A DNA stretch of 64,000 nt from Streptococcus gallolyticus subsp. gallolyticus DSM 16831 (GCF_002000985.1 NZ_CP018822.1:452001-516000), one strand, 5' to 3'. Counted from the first letter of the stretch, positions 1 through 8,948 are shown. The notes: generated from the sequence alone by a model not told the origin. Made by a program: numbers and translations.

Positions 1-405
1 GCGATTACTGCTTACCAAGCTAAGACCAAATTACTCTTTATTCTTGCTCGTGTGGATAACTTGGTGAAAAATGGTCGCTTGAGCAAATTGATTGGTAAAG
101 TTATCGGACTTCTTAACATTCGTATGGTCGGAAAAGCTAGTGACGAAGGGACTTTAGAGCTTCTTCACAAGGCAAGAGGTCAGAAAAAAGCTGTTCAAGC
201 AACAATCGATGAAATGTTCAAAGAAGGTTATCAAGGTGGCAAAGTCATGATTACTCACGCCAACAATGAAAAAGCTTGCCAACAGCTAAGTGATAAAATC
301 AAAGAGAAATACCCTCAAGCCGATATCACATTTATCAAAGCTTCAGGACTTTGTAGCTTCTATGGTGAAGATGGTGGTATCTTATTAGGATACGAAACAA
401 AATAA
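1..405 (+). CDS. DegV family protein, C-terminal part (5' truncated by window)
   Basis: The frame is open from base 1, so the gene begins upstream; the GTG at 52 lies inside it and is not a true start. The visible 134 residues match the C-terminal lobe of DegV/EDD proteins, which bind fatty acids and serve in fatty-acid uptake with FakA-type kinases. The segment 'VDNLVKNGRLSKL' is the typical DegV stretch before the second domain, and the protein ends with an alternating sheet-helix region. The gene stops just before a strong hairpin terminator. The family call is from recognition of the sequence pattern; the fatty-acid-binding loop is outside the window. Confidence 0.75.
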   Translation, partial: AITAYQAKTKLLFILARVDNLVKNGRLSKLIGKVIGLLNIRMVGKASDEGTLELLHKARGQKKAVQATIDEMFKEGYQGGKVMITHANNEKACQQLSDKIKEKYPQADITFIKASGLCSFYGEDGGILLGYETK

Positions 406-410
406 ACGTT

Positions 411-446
411 AAAACACCCAAGATGAATATCAGTCTTGGGTGTTTT
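411..446. terminator. Bidirectional intrinsic terminator
   Basis: A perfect 13-bp stem (411-423 pairing with 434-446) with a 10-nt loop, flanked by A and T runs on the two sides, lies between two convergent genes. It can end both the DegV transcript and the minus-strand membrane-protein operon, whose last codons it overlaps. Confidence 0.9.
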
Positions 447-945
447 GTGTATGACGATTTAAGCCACTGTATTTTTTAATAGCAATAAGTGTTGTAATTG
501 TGATGACCACGTCCATAACTAAAGCAGGATAGGCTTTAATGGTGAAGTCGTATAAAGACCAAAGTAGCATATTCTCAACCGTTACCCAGCGAAGCCATTG
601 TACCCTATCAGTCAAAAAAGAAACGATAGTATAAGATACTGATGAAATCAAAGGTAAACAGCCGATTAATCCTAAATTATTGACATGAATGCCTAATGTT
701 ACTTGAATGATAATGAGGAGGATAGTTGTATAAATTGAATCCCATTTCTTAATCATGAGCGTATTTCGAATAATAGAAACACTGATAGAAATAGCTCCCG
801 TATAACCACCCAACAAAAAATTGGCAATCATGGTAAAGAAATAATCAGACAGTTGCCAACTCAACATGCTTTTCTTAGTTTTGGCAAAAGATGAGATTGC
901 TAAACAAGTTGCGCCAATGGCTGAAAAGACAAGCCCGATTGACAT
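430..945 (-). CDS. YgjV-like integral membrane protein
   Basis: A 171-residue hydrophobic protein with about five predicted membrane spans. The pattern of short hydrophobic helices and the segment 'WLRWVTVENMLLWSLYDF' fit the YgjV family of bacterial inner-membrane proteins of unknown function. The ATG is at 945 and starts 5 bases after the stop of the upstream minus-strand gene, so the two are probably co-transcribed. The ribosome binding site is weak, which suggests translational coupling. The 3' end overlaps the terminator. No catalytic motif is seen and the function is unknown. Confidence 0.65.
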   Translation of the reverse strand: MSIGLVFSAIGATCLAISSFAKTKKSMLSWQLSDYFFTMIANFLLGGYTGAISISVSIIRNTLMIKKWDSIYTTILLIIIQVTLGIHVNNLGLIGCLPLISSVSYTIVSFLTDRVQWLRWVTVENMLLWSLYDFTIKAYPALVMDVVITITTLIAIKKYSGLNRHTQNTQD

Positions 946-950
946 AATGA

Positions 951-1532
951 TTAATATCCGTAAGAATCGCTATTAGTGACAGTCGAATCAGAATAAGTAT
1001 TATCGTAAGTGCTGTATGTTGAATCACCTGAAGTAGTATTGCTTTGTGTAGTTGCTGCTGCGATAGCGTTAGAAACAGCATCCAAACGAGCTTGAAGTTG
1101 GTCTTTGACGGTTTCGTTTGTTAGAACATCAATTGCTGCTTGTGCCGCAGTGACATTTGCGCTTGTTTGTTCAGATTCTGCCGTTGCAACAGCTGTTTCC
1201 GCATTGCTTTCATTGGTTACTTCAGCAGAGACAGCATCCAATTGTGATTGTAAATCTGTTTTTTTACTTTCATCAGAAAGTTTATTAATGGCTGCTTGGG
1301 CATTGGTAACAGCTTCTGACGTAGGATTGGCTTGTGCTTCTGCGAGCAATGCTTCTGCATTAGCTTCTAACTCTTCTTCGCTAGTAGATGATGAAGATGA
1401 GACAGCAGTAGTTGTTTGTGAACTTGATGTGCTGGCATAATTGTTACCAAAGATTAGGTAAATACCAGCTCCAAAAGCAATTAAAATAATGCTAAGAATG
1501 AGATAAGTAACTTCACTTCTTGAGGTTTTCAT
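951..1532 (-). CDS. Membrane-anchored extracellular repeat protein
   Basis: A 193-residue protein with a basic N terminus, one membrane helix (about residues 9-29), a serine/threonine-rich linker, and two similar helical modules at about residues 66-100 and 118-150. Both modules carry the pattern 'AQAAI..L..E..K..LQ..LDAV', which resembles FIVAR/GA-type three-helix surface modules. The C terminus is rich in Ser, Thr and Tyr. There is no LPXTG motif or lipobox, so it is probably an uncleaved signal-anchored protein exposed on the outside. It heads the operon with the YgjV-like gene. A minus-strand TGTTATAAT element near 1637-1645 could be its promoter. The function is not known. Confidence 0.6.
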   Translation of the reverse strand: MKTSRSEVTYLILSIILIAFGAGIYLIFGNNYASTSSSQTTTAVSSSSSTSEEELEANAEALLAEAQANPTSEAVTNAQAAINKLSDESKKTDLQSQLDAVSAEVTNESNAETAVATAESEQTSANVTAAQAAIDVLTNETVKDQLQARLDAVSNAIAAATTQSNTTSGDSTYSTYDNTYSDSTVTNSDSYGY

Positions 1533-1571
1533 GAAAGCTCCTTTTCCTTTTTATAAATTAGATACTACTTC

Positions 1572-1588
1572 AATAACGTAGCGTTATT
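1572..1588. promoter_or_regulatory. 7-3-7 inverted repeat, possible operator
   Basis: AATAACG and CGTTATT form a perfect inverted repeat with a 3-nt spacer, 40 bases upstream of the minus-strand anchored-protein gene. It has the size of a dimeric repressor site. The 350-base divergent intergenic region (1533-1882) otherwise holds only A/T-rich promoter-like sequence and the dyad at 1693-1714. Confidence 0.35.
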
Positions 1589-1692
1589 CGATAAGTCAAA
1601 TAATGTTAAACTTCTGTGATTAACAGAGCATCTTTCTATATTATAACATAGAAATGACAGCGCATTAATTTTTTTCGATATTCTCTTAAAAA

Positions 1693-1714
1693 TTTAGGCT
1701 AATTTAACCTAAAA
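1693..1714. promoter_or_regulatory. DtxR/MntR-like dyad
   Basis: TTTAGG and CCTAAA are arranged as a 22-bp dyad between two divergent genes. Its core agrees with most positions of the DtxR/MntR-type consensus (TTAGG...CCTAA). By inference it could link the Na/Pi transporter or the anchored protein to metal status. No direct evidence for the regulator is in the window. Confidence 0.35.
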
Positions 1715-1882
1715 CGATTATACTGCCAAAAAGGAAACTTCAAAAAATGATCGATTATTAAAAAATCAGTTTTTTATCATTTTAGAAAAAGAACAAAAAA
1801 TACTTGTTTGTTTGCTTTTAATACATTAAAATGGAATTATCGGCTTTTTACGATAAAAATTATAATATTTGAGGATAAAACT

Positions 1883-3514
1883 GTGTCAGTAAATTGGCAA
1901 GAAATTGCTTTTAATTTTTTTGGAGGTCTAGGGCTCTTTCTCTTCAGTATTAAATACATGGGAGACGGTTTACAGCAGGCTGCTGGAGACAGACTTCGTT
2001 ATTATATTGATAAATATACGAGTAATCCTTTTCTAGGAATTCTTGTTGGTTTAGCCATGTCAGCTTTAATCCAATCAAGTTCAGGAGTGACGGTTATTAC
2101 TGTTGGGCTTGTGTCAGCGGGACTTTTGAACCTTCGACAAGCAATTGGAATCGTCATGGGTGCCAATATTGGAACAACGGTAACATCATTTTTAATTGGG
2201 TTTAATCTAGGAGACTATGCGCTACCGATGATTTTTGTTGGTGCTGCCTTGTTGTTCTTTACATCACGTCGAAGCTTGAATAACATTGGACGTATTATTT
2301 TTGGTGTTGGGGGAATTTTCTTTGCACTCAATATCATGAGTGATGCAATGGAGCCTTTAAAATCTGTTTCAGCTTTTCAAGATTACCTAGCAACCTTGGG
2401 CGATAAGCCAATTATGGGGGTTCTGATTGGGACAGGCTTAACCATGCTTATCCAATCATCAGCTGCCATTATTGGAATTTTACAGGGCTTGTATGCTGGT
2501 AATTTGCTTGACCTTCAAGGAGCGATTCCGATTCTTTTAGGAAGTAACATTGGGACGTGTATCACAGCTGTTTTGGCATCAATTGGTTCGAATATAGCAG
2601 CTAAACGTGTGGCAGCTGCCCATGTCCTTTTCAATGTGATTGGAACTGTGCTGTTTATGATCCTTCTTTTGCCATTTACAAGCTTAATGGAATGGATGCA
2701 ATCAAGCCTTGATTTAACACCAGCGATGACTGTAGCCTTTGCCCACGGAACATTTAATATCACTAATACCATTCTTTTGTTCCCATTCATTGGAACATTG
2801 GCTTATATTGTGACAAAACTAATTCCTGGACAAGACGAAGTAGCGAAATACGAAGCAATCTATCTCGACAAAATTTTGTTGAAACAAGCACCAGCTATCG
2901 CACTCGGAAATGCTAAAAAAGAACTTATTCACTTGGGTGCTTATGCGACACAAGCTTTTGAAGCGGCATTTCTATTTGTAGAAACGAGTAATGAAAAATA
3001 CGCTGATAAGACGCAAAAATTTGAAGATACGATTAATAATGTCGATGAAGAATTGACCAAATACCTCATTGAGTTATCAAGTGAACAATTGAATCAGCAT
3101 GAAAGTGAGATTCTTTCAAGTCTTTTAGATTCATCACGTGATTTGGAACGTATTGGTGACCATAGTATTGGTTTGGTTCGTTTGATGGAACACAATATTT
3201 CAAAAGATATTACGTTTTCACCAGCGGCAGTTAAGGAAATCGACCAACTTTACCATGAAACGCATCGTATGATTTTGGATGCTTTAAAGGTTGTTATTGA
3301 TAATGATCGTGAATTGGCTGACGAATTGGTGGAACGTCATAAAGATATTGCGCATTTGGAACGTCGTATTCGTAAGAATCACATCAAACGCATGAATAAT
3401 GGTGAATGTACACCGTTGGCAGGTATTAACTTTATTGACCTCATCACACCATGCACACGCATTACTGACCACGCTTTGAACTTAGTTGAAAAAGTCATTG
3501 AAGACCAAATTTAG
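1883..3514 (+). CDS. Na/Pi cotransporter family protein with C-terminal PhoU domain
   Basis: A 543-residue protein. It has two homologous NptA-type membrane repeats, marked by 'ALIQSSSGVT' and 'LIQSSAAIIG' (the QSS motifs that form the substrate site in SLC34/NptA proteins). A cytoplasmic helical PhoU-like domain follows from about residue 350, with 'DSSRDLERIGDHS' as the PhoU signature. It should import phosphate with sodium or respond to phosphate status. I chose the GTG at 1883 because GAGGA lies 7 bases upstream and because the longer frame adds 25 residues unlike the family. A hairpin terminator follows the stop. Confidence 0.85.
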   Translation: MSVNWQEIAFNFFGGLGLFLFSIKYMGDGLQQAAGDRLRYYIDKYTSNPFLGILVGLAMSALIQSSSGVTVITVGLVSAGLLNLRQAIGIVMGANIGTTVTSFLIGFNLGDYALPMIFVGAALLFFTSRRSLNNIGRIIFGVGGIFFALNIMSDAMEPLKSVSAFQDYLATLGDKPIMGVLIGTGLTMLIQSSAAIIGILQGLYAGNLLDLQGAIPILLGSNIGTCITAVLASIGSNIAAKRVAAAHVLFNVIGTVLFMILLLPFTSLMEWMQSSLDLTPAMTVAFAHGTFNITNTILLFPFIGTLAYIVTKLIPGQDEVAKYEAIYLDKILLKQAPAIALGNAKKELIHLGAYATQAFEAAFLFVETSNEKYADKTQKFEDTINNVDEELTKYLIELSSEQLNQHESEILSSLLDSSRDLERIGDHSIGLVRLMEHNISKDITFSPAAVKEIDQLYHETHRMILDALKVVIDNDRELADELVERHKDIAHLERRIRKNHIKRMNNGECTPLAGINFIDLITPCTRITDHALNLVEKVIEDQI

Positions 3515-3525
3515 ATTATATAGTA

Positions 3526-3562
3526 AATAGAAACTGGAATTCTTCCAAGTTTCTATTTTTTT
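3526..3562 (+). terminator. Intrinsic terminator after Na/Pi cotransporter
   Basis: The stem ATAGAAACT-GGAA pairs with TTCC-A-AGTTTCTAT (one bulge) and is followed by seven T residues, directly downstream of the stop codon at 3514. Confidence 0.8.
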
Positions 3563-3583
3563 GCCAAAAAAGTTAAATAGATT

Positions 3584-3595
3584 TGGTATATACCA
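3584..3595. promoter_or_regulatory. NagR/GntR-type operator
   Basis: The perfect palindrome TGGTATATACCA overlaps the edge of the nagA -35 box. It matches the shape of the dre/NagR sites of GntR/HutC regulators (TGGT-N4-ACCA). Repression here would be relieved by glucosamine-6-phosphate or N-acetylglucosamine-6-phosphate. The regulator gene is not in the window. Confidence 0.65.
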
Positions 3596-3624
3596 TTTAC
3601 AAAAGTAATTATTTGGCATATAAT
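3596..3624 (+). promoter_or_regulatory. nagA promoter
   Basis: TTTACA (3596-3601), a 17-bp spacer and TATAAT (3619-3624) lie 25 bases before the nagA start, adjoining the palindromic operator. Confidence 0.8.
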
Positions 3625-3648
3625 ATAAGTGAATGGAGGCGGTTAAAA

Positions 3649-4797
3649 ATGACAAAGTATATTAAAGCAGACGAATTTTATTATCCTTATCAAGTGAAAA
3701 AAGCTGGTTATCTTGCTATCGAGGGAGATACTTTTGGAGACTGGCAAGCAGAAGTACCAAGCGATGCTGACATCATTGATTATACGGGTTACAGCATTGC
3801 TCCTGGTTTAGTTGACACTCATATTCACGGTTTTGCTGGTGCTGATGTTATGGATAACAGCAAAGAAGCTCTGGAAACCATGAGTCATGCCCTTTTAGGA
3901 GCAGGAGTGACTAGCTTTTTACCAACTGGTTTGACAGCGTCATTTGAAACTTTAGATGATATTTGTCGTACGGCAGCTGATTTTGCAGGTCAAGAAAGCG
4001 GTGCACGTATTCAAGGGCTTTTCTTTGAAGGACCATATTTTACGGAAAAATACAAAGGGGCTCAAAATCCTTCCTATATGCGTAATCCGTCAATTGTTGA
4101 ACTAGACCAATGGTTGGAAAGTTCAAAAGGTTTGTTAAGAAAAATTGCTTTGGCACCAGAACGTGATGATGTGGCTGATTTTATTAATCATGCTAAGGAA
4201 AAAAATGTGATTGTTGCTTTAGGGCATTCTGATGCGACTTATGAACAAGCGGCAAATGCTGTGGAAGCTGGTGCTTCAGTTTGGGTTCATGCCTATAATG
4301 GTATGCGTGGACTTAACCACCGTGAACCTGGTATGGTTGGTGCGGTTTATGAACTCCCAAATACCTATGCTGAATTAATCTGTGACGGACATCACGTTCA
4401 TCCGTCAGCGTGTGATATTTTAATGCACCAAAAAAATTATGACCACGTTGCCTTGATTACGGACTGCATGAGTGCAGGCGGTCTTAAAGATGGTGATTAT
4501 ATGCTTGGCGAATACCCTGTTACTGTCGAAAAAGGAACAGCACGTTTGAAATCAAATGGTGCTCTTGCGGGTTCAATTCTCCAACTAAAAGATGCCGTAA
4601 AAAATGTTGTTAATTGGGGAATCGCTTCAAAAGCACAAGCTATTAGTATGGCAAGCCTTATTCCTGCTATCTCTGTTGGTATTGATGATAAATGCGGACA
4701 AATCAAAAAAGGACATCAAGCTGATTTTATTGTCCTTGACAAAGAACTTGATTTACAAGCAACTTACTTAGGTGGCGAAAAAGTTTGGAACGCCTAA
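3649..4797 (+). CDS. nagA: N-acetylglucosamine-6-phosphate deacetylase
   Basis: A 382-residue amidohydrolase, the usual length for streptococcal NagA. It removes acetate from GlcNAc-6-P to give glucosamine-6-P for glycolysis or wall synthesis. Metal and catalytic residues are visible: H58 and H60 in 'DTHIHG', E127 in 'FFEGPY', H193 in 'LGHSD', H214 in 'WVHAYN' and D272 in 'ITDCMSAGG'. The ATG at 3649 follows GGAGGCGG by 6 bases; the upstream in-frame extension is promoter DNA. It is transcribed alone between two terminators and is probably controlled by a NagR-type repressor. Confidence 0.95.
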   Translation: MTKYIKADEFYYPYQVKKAGYLAIEGDTFGDWQAEVPSDADIIDYTGYSIAPGLVDTHIHGFAGADVMDNSKEALETMSHALLGAGVTSFLPTGLTASFETLDDICRTAADFAGQESGARIQGLFFEGPYFTEKYKGAQNPSYMRNPSIVELDQWLESSKGLLRKIALAPERDDVADFINHAKEKNVIVALGHSDATYEQAANAVEAGASVWVHAYNGMRGLNHREPGMVGAVYELPNTYAELICDGHHVHPSACDILMHQKNYDHVALITDCMSAGGLKDGDYMLGEYPVTVEKGTARLKSNGALAGSILQLKDAVKNVVNWGIASKAQAISMASLIPAISVGIDDKCGQIKKGHQADFIVLDKELDLQATYLGGEKVWNA

Positions 4798-4804
4798 ACG
4801 TGAG

Positions 4805-4832
4805 AGCCTGAGATGAACAATCTTGGGCTTTT
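4805..4832 (+). terminator. Intrinsic terminator after nagA
   Basis: AGCCTGAGAT and ATCTTGGGCT form a 10-bp stem with G-U pairs, followed by T residues. Confidence 0.75.
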
Positions 4833-4932
4833 AGTTTTGGGTAAATGAAAACTGTTTTTTATCTCGCCTTTGAATTTTGAATGATGAAATGAGTGAAAAC
4901 AAGATTTCAGCTATTAGTTTTTTGTTTGAACC

Positions 4933-4961
4933 TAGACACTCCAAGTCATTTATGCTAAAAT
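4933..4961 (+). promoter_or_regulatory. glyQS promoter
   Basis: TAGACA (4933-4938), a 17-bp spacer and TAAAAT (4956-4961) place transcription start near 4968, at the beginning of the T-box leader. Confidence 0.7.
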
Positions 4962-4967
4962 ACTCTT

Positions 4968-5165
4968 TAAAGAGAGAAAGTCTCATGGTGTTTCTTAGCG
5001 AGTCCGAGGTGGTGGAAGTCGGATGAAACTGAAGTGAGTCGCTGGCGCTTTCGCTTAGCAAGGCTAAGTTAAAATCAGATAAATGAAGTAATAAGATAGG
5101 GTGGAACCGCGTTTTAACGCCCCTTATGAGGTATCATATGGGTGTGTTGGCGGTTTTTTATTATG
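4968..5165 (+). promoter_or_regulatory. T-box leader controlling glyQS
   Basis: A T-box riboswitch that senses uncharged tRNA-Gly and switches between termination and read-through. The signature AGGGTGGAACCGCG is at 5098-5111. Upstream is a Stem-I-like region with 'GAGTCCGAGGTGGTGG'. Downstream GGCGGTTTTTTA (about 5149-5161) completes a terminator that competes with the antiterminator formed by the T-box. A GGC triplet at 5044-5046 could be the glycine specifier, but I did not model Stem I fully. The leader fits the glycyl-tRNA synthetase genes that follow. Confidence 0.85.
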
Positions 5166-5187
5166 GAAAAACGTTAGCCTCCAAGAT

Positions 5188-5247
5188 ACGTCGCAAAAAT
5201 TAGTTATTAAAATAAGGAGTAAATACATGTCTAAAAAATTGACGTTT
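5188..5247 (+). repeat. First copy of the glyQ translation-initiation region
   Basis: A 60-bp segment carrying a ribosome binding site (AAGGAG), an ATG and seven more glyQ codons. It is repeated with a few differences at 5380-5438, where it forms the real glyQ start. The two copies are 192 bp apart. Confidence 0.85.
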
Positions 5248-5331
5248 TACCTAGGCAATGTCAGTAATCTCCTCATTTTAATTGGCAGTCGTCGAACTGA
5301 CAAACGGCAATCGCTATGGCGATTTGCCTAG
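5227..5331 (+). CDS. Possible 34-codon leader ORF from duplicated glyQ start
   Basis: The upstream copy of the glyQ start has a good ribosome binding site and an ATG (5227). It reads 'MSKKLTF' like GlyQ, then diverges and stops at TAG 5331. It would be translated whenever the T-box reads through. Whether it is a functional leader peptide or a by-product of the duplication cannot be told from sequence. Confidence 0.3.
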   Translation: MSKKLTFYLGNVSNLLILIGSRRTDKRQSLWRFA

Positions 5332-5379
5332 CCTATGCACTAGTCAGATTGTTTAAAAATAATCGTTTTGCCCAATCTG

Positions 5380-5438
5380 ACGTCGCAAATCAAGTTACTA
5401 AAATAAGGAGTAAATACATGTCTAAAAAATTGACGTTT
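5380..5438 (+). repeat. Second copy of the glyQ initiation region
   Basis: A 59-bp segment nearly identical to 5188-5247, containing the true glyQ ribosome binding site and first codons. The DNA between the copies contains two inverted repeats: CTAGGCAA/TTGCCTAG (5251-5258 and 5325-5332) and GTCAGATTG/CAATCTGAC (5343-5351 and 5373-5381). Confidence 0.85.
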
Positions 5439-6335
5439 CAAGAAATTATTTTGACTTTGCAACAATTTTGGAATGACCAAGGTTGTATGTTGATGCAAGC
5501 TTATGACAATGAAAAAGGTGCTGGTACAATGAGTCCCTACACTTTCCTTCGTGCCATTGGTCCGGAACCATGGAATGCGGCTTATGTTGAACCATCACGT
5601 CGTCCAGCTGACGGTCGTTACGGTGAAAATCCTAACCGTCTTTACCAACACCACCAATTCCAAGTGGTTATGAAACCATCACCATCAAACATTCAAGAAC
5701 TTTACCTTGAATCATTGGAAAAATTAGGAATTAATCCCCTAGAACACGACATTCGTTTCGTTGAAGATAACTGGGAGAACCCATCAACTGGTTCAGCTGG
5801 TCTTGGTTGGGAAGTTTGGCTTGATGGTATGGAAATCACTCAATTTACTTACTTCCAACAAGTTGGTGGTTTGCAAACAGGTCCTGTAACATCAGAAGTT
5901 ACTTACGGTCTTGAACGTTTGGCATCTTACATTCAAGAAGTGGATTCTGTCTATGATATTGAATGGGCACCAGGTGTTAAATATGGTGAAATCTTCCTTC
6001 AACCAGAATTTGAACATTCAAAATATTCATTTGAAATTTCTAATCAAGATATGCTTCTTGAAAACTTTGAAAAATTTGAAGCAGAAGCAAAACGTTGCTT
6101 GGATGAACACCTCGTACACCCAGCTTATGACTACGTTTTGAAATGTTCACACACTTTCAACTTGCTTGATGCGCGTGGTGCGGTTTCTGTAACAGAACGT
6201 GCTGGTTACATCGCTCGTATTCGTAACTTGGCTCGTGTTGTTGCCAAAACATTTGTGGCAGAACGTAAACGCCTTGGTTACCCATTGCTTGATGAAGCAA
6301 CACGTGAAAAATTATTGAAGGAGGATGCTGAATAA
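5418..6335 (+). CDS. glyQ: Glycyl-tRNA synthetase alpha subunit
   Basis: A 305-residue class II aminoacyl-tRNA synthetase subunit, the standard GlyQ length. With GlyS it charges tRNA-Gly in the bacterial alpha2beta2 enzyme. It contains the class II features '[20 protein letters not shown]' and '[14 protein letters not shown]'. The start at 5418 gives '[18 protein letters not shown]', the normal GlyQ N terminus; the longer upstream frame is spurious. The stop TAA overlaps the glyS ATG by one base, giving translational coupling. The T-box leader upstream controls the pair. Confidence 0.96.
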   Translation: MSKKLTFQEIILTLQQFWNDQGCMLMQAYDNEKGAGTMSPYTFLRAIGPEPWNAAYVEPSRRPADGRYGENPNRLYQHHQFQVVMKPSPSNIQELYLESLEKLGINPLEHDIRFVEDNWENPSTGSAGLGWEVWLDGMEITQFTYFQQVGGLQTGPVTSEVTYGLERLASYIQEVDSVYDIEWAPGVKYGEIFLQPEFEHSKYSFEISNQDMLLENFEKFEAEAKRCLDEHLVHPAYDYVLKCSHTFNLLDARGAVSVTERAGYIARIRNLARVVAKTFVAERKRLGYPLLDEATREKLLKEDAE

Positions 6336-8374
6336 TGGCTAAAAATTTACTTGTAGAACTTGGTTTAGAAGAATTACCAGCTTACGTGGTTACTCCAAGT
6401 GAAAAACAACTTGGCGATCGTATGGCAGCATTTTTGAACGAAAAACGTTTGGCATTTGAAGGCATTCAAACTTTCTCTACACCACGTCGTTTGGCTGTTC
6501 GTGTGACTGGTCTTGCTGATGCGCAAACTGATTTAACAGAAGATTTTAAAGGTCCTTCTAAGAAAATCGCATTGGACGCTGACGGTAACTTCACAAAAGC
6601 GGCTCAAGGATTTGTCCGTGGTAAAGGGTTGACAACTGACGATATTGAATTCCGCGAAGTTAAAGGCGAAGAGTATGTTTACGTTACAAAACACGAAGCA
6701 GGAAAAGCTGCCAAAGAAGTGCTTGTTGACATTCCAGAAATCTTGTCAGCAATGACTTTCCCAGTAAACATGCACTGGGCAAATAACACATTTGAATACA
6801 TCCGTCCTGTTCACACATTGACTGTTCTTCTTGATGATGAAGCTCTTGACCTTGATTTCTTGGATATTCATTCAGGTCGTGTTAGCCGTGGACACCGTTT
6901 CCTTGGTCATGAAACAGAAATTGCTAGCGCTGATTCATACGAAGAAGACTTGCGTAGAGTCTTTGTTATCGCCGACGCTAAAGAACGTCAAGACATGATT
7001 GTTAACCAAATCAAAGACATTGAAAAAGCACAAAACGTCCAAGTTGAAATCGATGACGAATTGCTTAACGAAGTCCTTAACTTGGTTGAATACCCAACTG
7101 CTTTCATGGGAAGCTTTGATACGAAATATCTTGAAGTACCAGAAGAAGTGCTTGTCACATCAATGAAAAACCACCAACGTTACTTTGTTGTCCGTGACCA
7201 AGCTGGTAAATTAATGCCAAACTTCATCTCAGTTCGTAACGGTAATGCTGAGTACCTTGAAAATGTCATTAAAGGTAATGAAAAAGTGCTCGTGGCTCGT
7301 TTGGAAGACGGTGAATTCTTCTGGCGTGAAGACCAAAAACTTAAAATTGCTGACCTTGTGGCAAAACTTGACAACGTTACATTCCACGAAAAAATCGGTT
7401 CACTTTCTGAACACATGAAACGCAGCAAAGTAATTGCAGCTTACCTTGCCGAAAAAGCTGGCGCTTCTGCCGAAGAAAGCAAAGCTCTTGCTCGTGCTGC
7501 TGAAATTTATAAATTCGACTTATTGACTGGTATGGTTGGTGAATTTGATGAATTGCAAGGTATCATGGGTGAAAAATATGCCCTTCTTGCAGGCGAAGAT
7601 GCCGCAGTAGCAACAGCTATTCGTGAACACTACCTTCCAAATTCAGCTGACGGTGACCTTCCAGAAACTAAAGTTGGTGCTCTTTTGGCACTTGCTGATA
7701 AATTGGATACTATCTTGTCATTCTTCTCAGTTGGCTTGATTCCGTCAGGTTCAAATGACCCATATGCTCTTCGTCGTGCAACAGCTGGTGTTGTTCGTAT
7801 CATGGATGCCTTTGGTTTAAAAATTCCAATGGATGAATTGATTGACAACCTTTACGCCTTGTCATTTGATAGCTTGACTTATGAACACAAAGCAGAAGTT
7901 ATGGATTTCATCCGTGCGCGTGTTGAAAAAATGATGAGCAAATCAGTTTCTAAAGATATTAAAGAAGCTGTTCTTGCTGGTTCAAACTTTGTTGTGGCTG
8001 AAATGCTTGAAGCTGCTGATGCTCTTGTTGAAGTAAGCAAAGCTGCTGATTATAAAGCCGCCGTTGAAAGTCTTTCACGTGTATTCAATCTTGCTGAAAA
8101 AGCGCCAGCTGACCTAACTGTGGATGCGAGCTTGTTTGAAAATGATGAAGAAAAAGCTTTGGCACAAGCTGCAGCAGAATTGAACTTGTCAGGTAGCGCT
8201 AGTGATAAATTGGCACAATTATTCGCTTTAAGCCCAGTTATCGACAAATTCTTTGACAATACAATGGTAATGGTGGATAATGAAGCTGTTAAAAATAATC
8301 GCTTGGCTATCCTTGCTGAATTGACTGCAAAAGCTAGCAGCGTAGCAGCATTTAACAAATTGAATACCAAATAA
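6335..8374 (+). CDS. glyS: Glycyl-tRNA synthetase beta subunit
   Basis: A 679-residue beta subunit that binds tRNA-Gly and completes the alpha2beta2 glycyl-tRNA synthetase. It begins '[19 protein letters not shown]', the conserved GlyS N terminus, and has '[11 protein letters not shown]' and an HD-like region around '[14 protein letters not shown]'. The C-terminal anticodon-binding domain covers about residues 560-679. It overlaps glyQ by one base and shares its T-box. Codon use is strongly biased (CGT, GGT, AAC), as in highly expressed streptococcal genes. Confidence 0.96.
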   Translation: MAKNLLVELGLEELPAYVVTPSEKQLGDRMAAFLNEKRLAFEGIQTFSTPRRLAVRVTGLADAQTDLTEDFKGPSKKIALDADGNFTKAAQGFVRGKGLTTDDIEFREVKGEEYVYVTKHEAGKAAKEVLVDIPEILSAMTFPVNMHWANNTFEYIRPVHTLTVLLDDEALDLDFLDIHSGRVSRGHRFLGHETEIASADSYEEDLRRVFVIADAKERQDMIVNQIKDIEKAQNVQVEIDDELLNEVLNLVEYPTAFMGSFDTKYLEVPEEVLVTSMKNHQRYFVVRDQAGKLMPNFISVRNGNAEYLENVIKGNEKVLVARLEDGEFFWREDQKLKIADLVAKLDNVTFHEKIGSLSEHMKRSKVIAAYLAEKAGASAEESKALARAAEIYKFDLLTGMVGEFDELQGIMGEKYALLAGEDAAVATAIREHYLPNSADGDLPETKVGALLALADKLDTILSFFSVGLIPSGSNDPYALRRATAGVVRIMDAFGLKIPMDELIDNLYALSFDSLTYEHKAEVMDFIRARVEKMMSKSVSKDIKEAVLAGSNFVVAEMLEAADALVEVSKAADYKAAVESLSRVFNLAEKAPADLTVDASLFENDEEKALAQAAAELNLSGSASDKLAQLFALSPVIDKFFDNTMVMVDNEAVKNNRLAILAELTAKASSVAAFNKLNTK

Positions 8375-8552
8375 GAAGTGGCATTTCGCTTGCCGCTCCT
8401 GACACAGTTGGCTAAAATTTTGCTAATGACTGCTAAGTTAGCATTGTCATTTTAGAGGTGTATTAGCTAATTGATTTTCTGATTTGGTAAATTATAAGAA
8501 AGGAAAAAGCGTGTAGAATCTATGGATTTTATACGTTTGGTGAGTCTTACTC

Positions 8553-8810
8553 ATGAATGAAAAAAAGATTCAACGCATTAATGAACTTGCGCGTAAGAAA
8601 AAAACAGTTGGTTTGACAGGTGCTGAAAAAGTTGAACAAGCTGAGCTTCGCAAAGAGTACATTGAAGGGTATCGTCGCTCACTTCTTCACCATATCGCAG
8701 GGATTAAACTTGTTGATGAAGAAGGAAATGATGTGACACCAGAAAAACTAAAACAACTTCAACGCGAACGTGGTTTGCATGGCAGAAGCCTTGACGACCC
8801 AAATTCGTAA
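8553..8810 (+). CDS. DUF896 (YnzC-like) small protein
   Basis: An 85-residue helical, charged protein of the DUF896/YnzC family (Bacillus YnzC is a small LexA-regulon-associated protein of unknown role). Helical hairpin motifs '[19 protein letters not shown]' and '[13 protein letters not shown]' are seen, followed by a short flexible tail. No Shine-Dalgarno is evident immediately before the ATG. The 178 bases between glyS and this gene hold small hairpins (for example a 7-bp stem at about 8376-8396) but no T-tract terminator, so read-through from glyS is possible. A strong terminator follows. Confidence 0.85.
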   Translation: MNEKKIQRINELARKKKTVGLTGAEKVEQAELRKEYIEGYRRSLLHHIAGIKLVDEEGNDVTPEKLKQLQRERGLHGRSLDDPNS

Positions 8811-8816
8811 GATAGG

Positions 8817-8845
8817 AATCCCAGTCAGTAATGACTGGGATTTTT
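8817..8845 (+). terminator. Intrinsic terminator after DUF896 gene
   Basis: AATCCCAGTCA and TGACTGGGATT form a perfect 11-bp stem with a GTAA loop, followed by TTT. Confidence 0.9.
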
Positions 8846-8866
8846 GTGTACAATGAAAAGGAAAAA

Positions 8867-8886
8867 TGTCCATTTTAAAGTGGACA
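8867..8886. promoter_or_regulatory. Palindromic operator before the PTS operon
   Basis: A 20-bp near-palindrome, TGTCCA-N8-TGGACA, with symmetric TTTAAA in its centre. Its right arm TGGACA doubles as a -35-like box 15 bp before TATAAT (8902-8907). It is a likely site for the operon's own PRD regulator or for another repressor. Confidence 0.5.
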
Positions 8887-8901
8887 CTAAAAGGAGTTTG
8901 T

Positions 8902-8922
8902 TATAATTAGAAAACGCATACA
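8902..8922 (+). promoter_or_regulatory. PTS operon -10 box and cre-like site
   Basis: TATAAT lies at 8902-8907. Immediately downstream, AGAAAACGCATACA (8909-8922) matches 12 of 14 positions of the CcpA cre consensus (TGWAANCGNTNWCA). A site at the start of transcription would give catabolite repression of the PTS operon. Confidence 0.5.
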
Positions 8923-8948
8923 ATAATAAGTGTGAAAGGAAAATGAAG

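Noticed and set aside
1105..1440. 111-codon plus-strand ORF opposite the anchored repeat protein
   Set aside because: It is an Ala/Ser/Val-rich mirror of the low-complexity repeats on the minus strand and has no ribosome binding site.
4831..5061. 76-codon minus-strand ORF across the T-box leader
   Set aside because: It overlaps a structured regulatory RNA and has no initiation signals.
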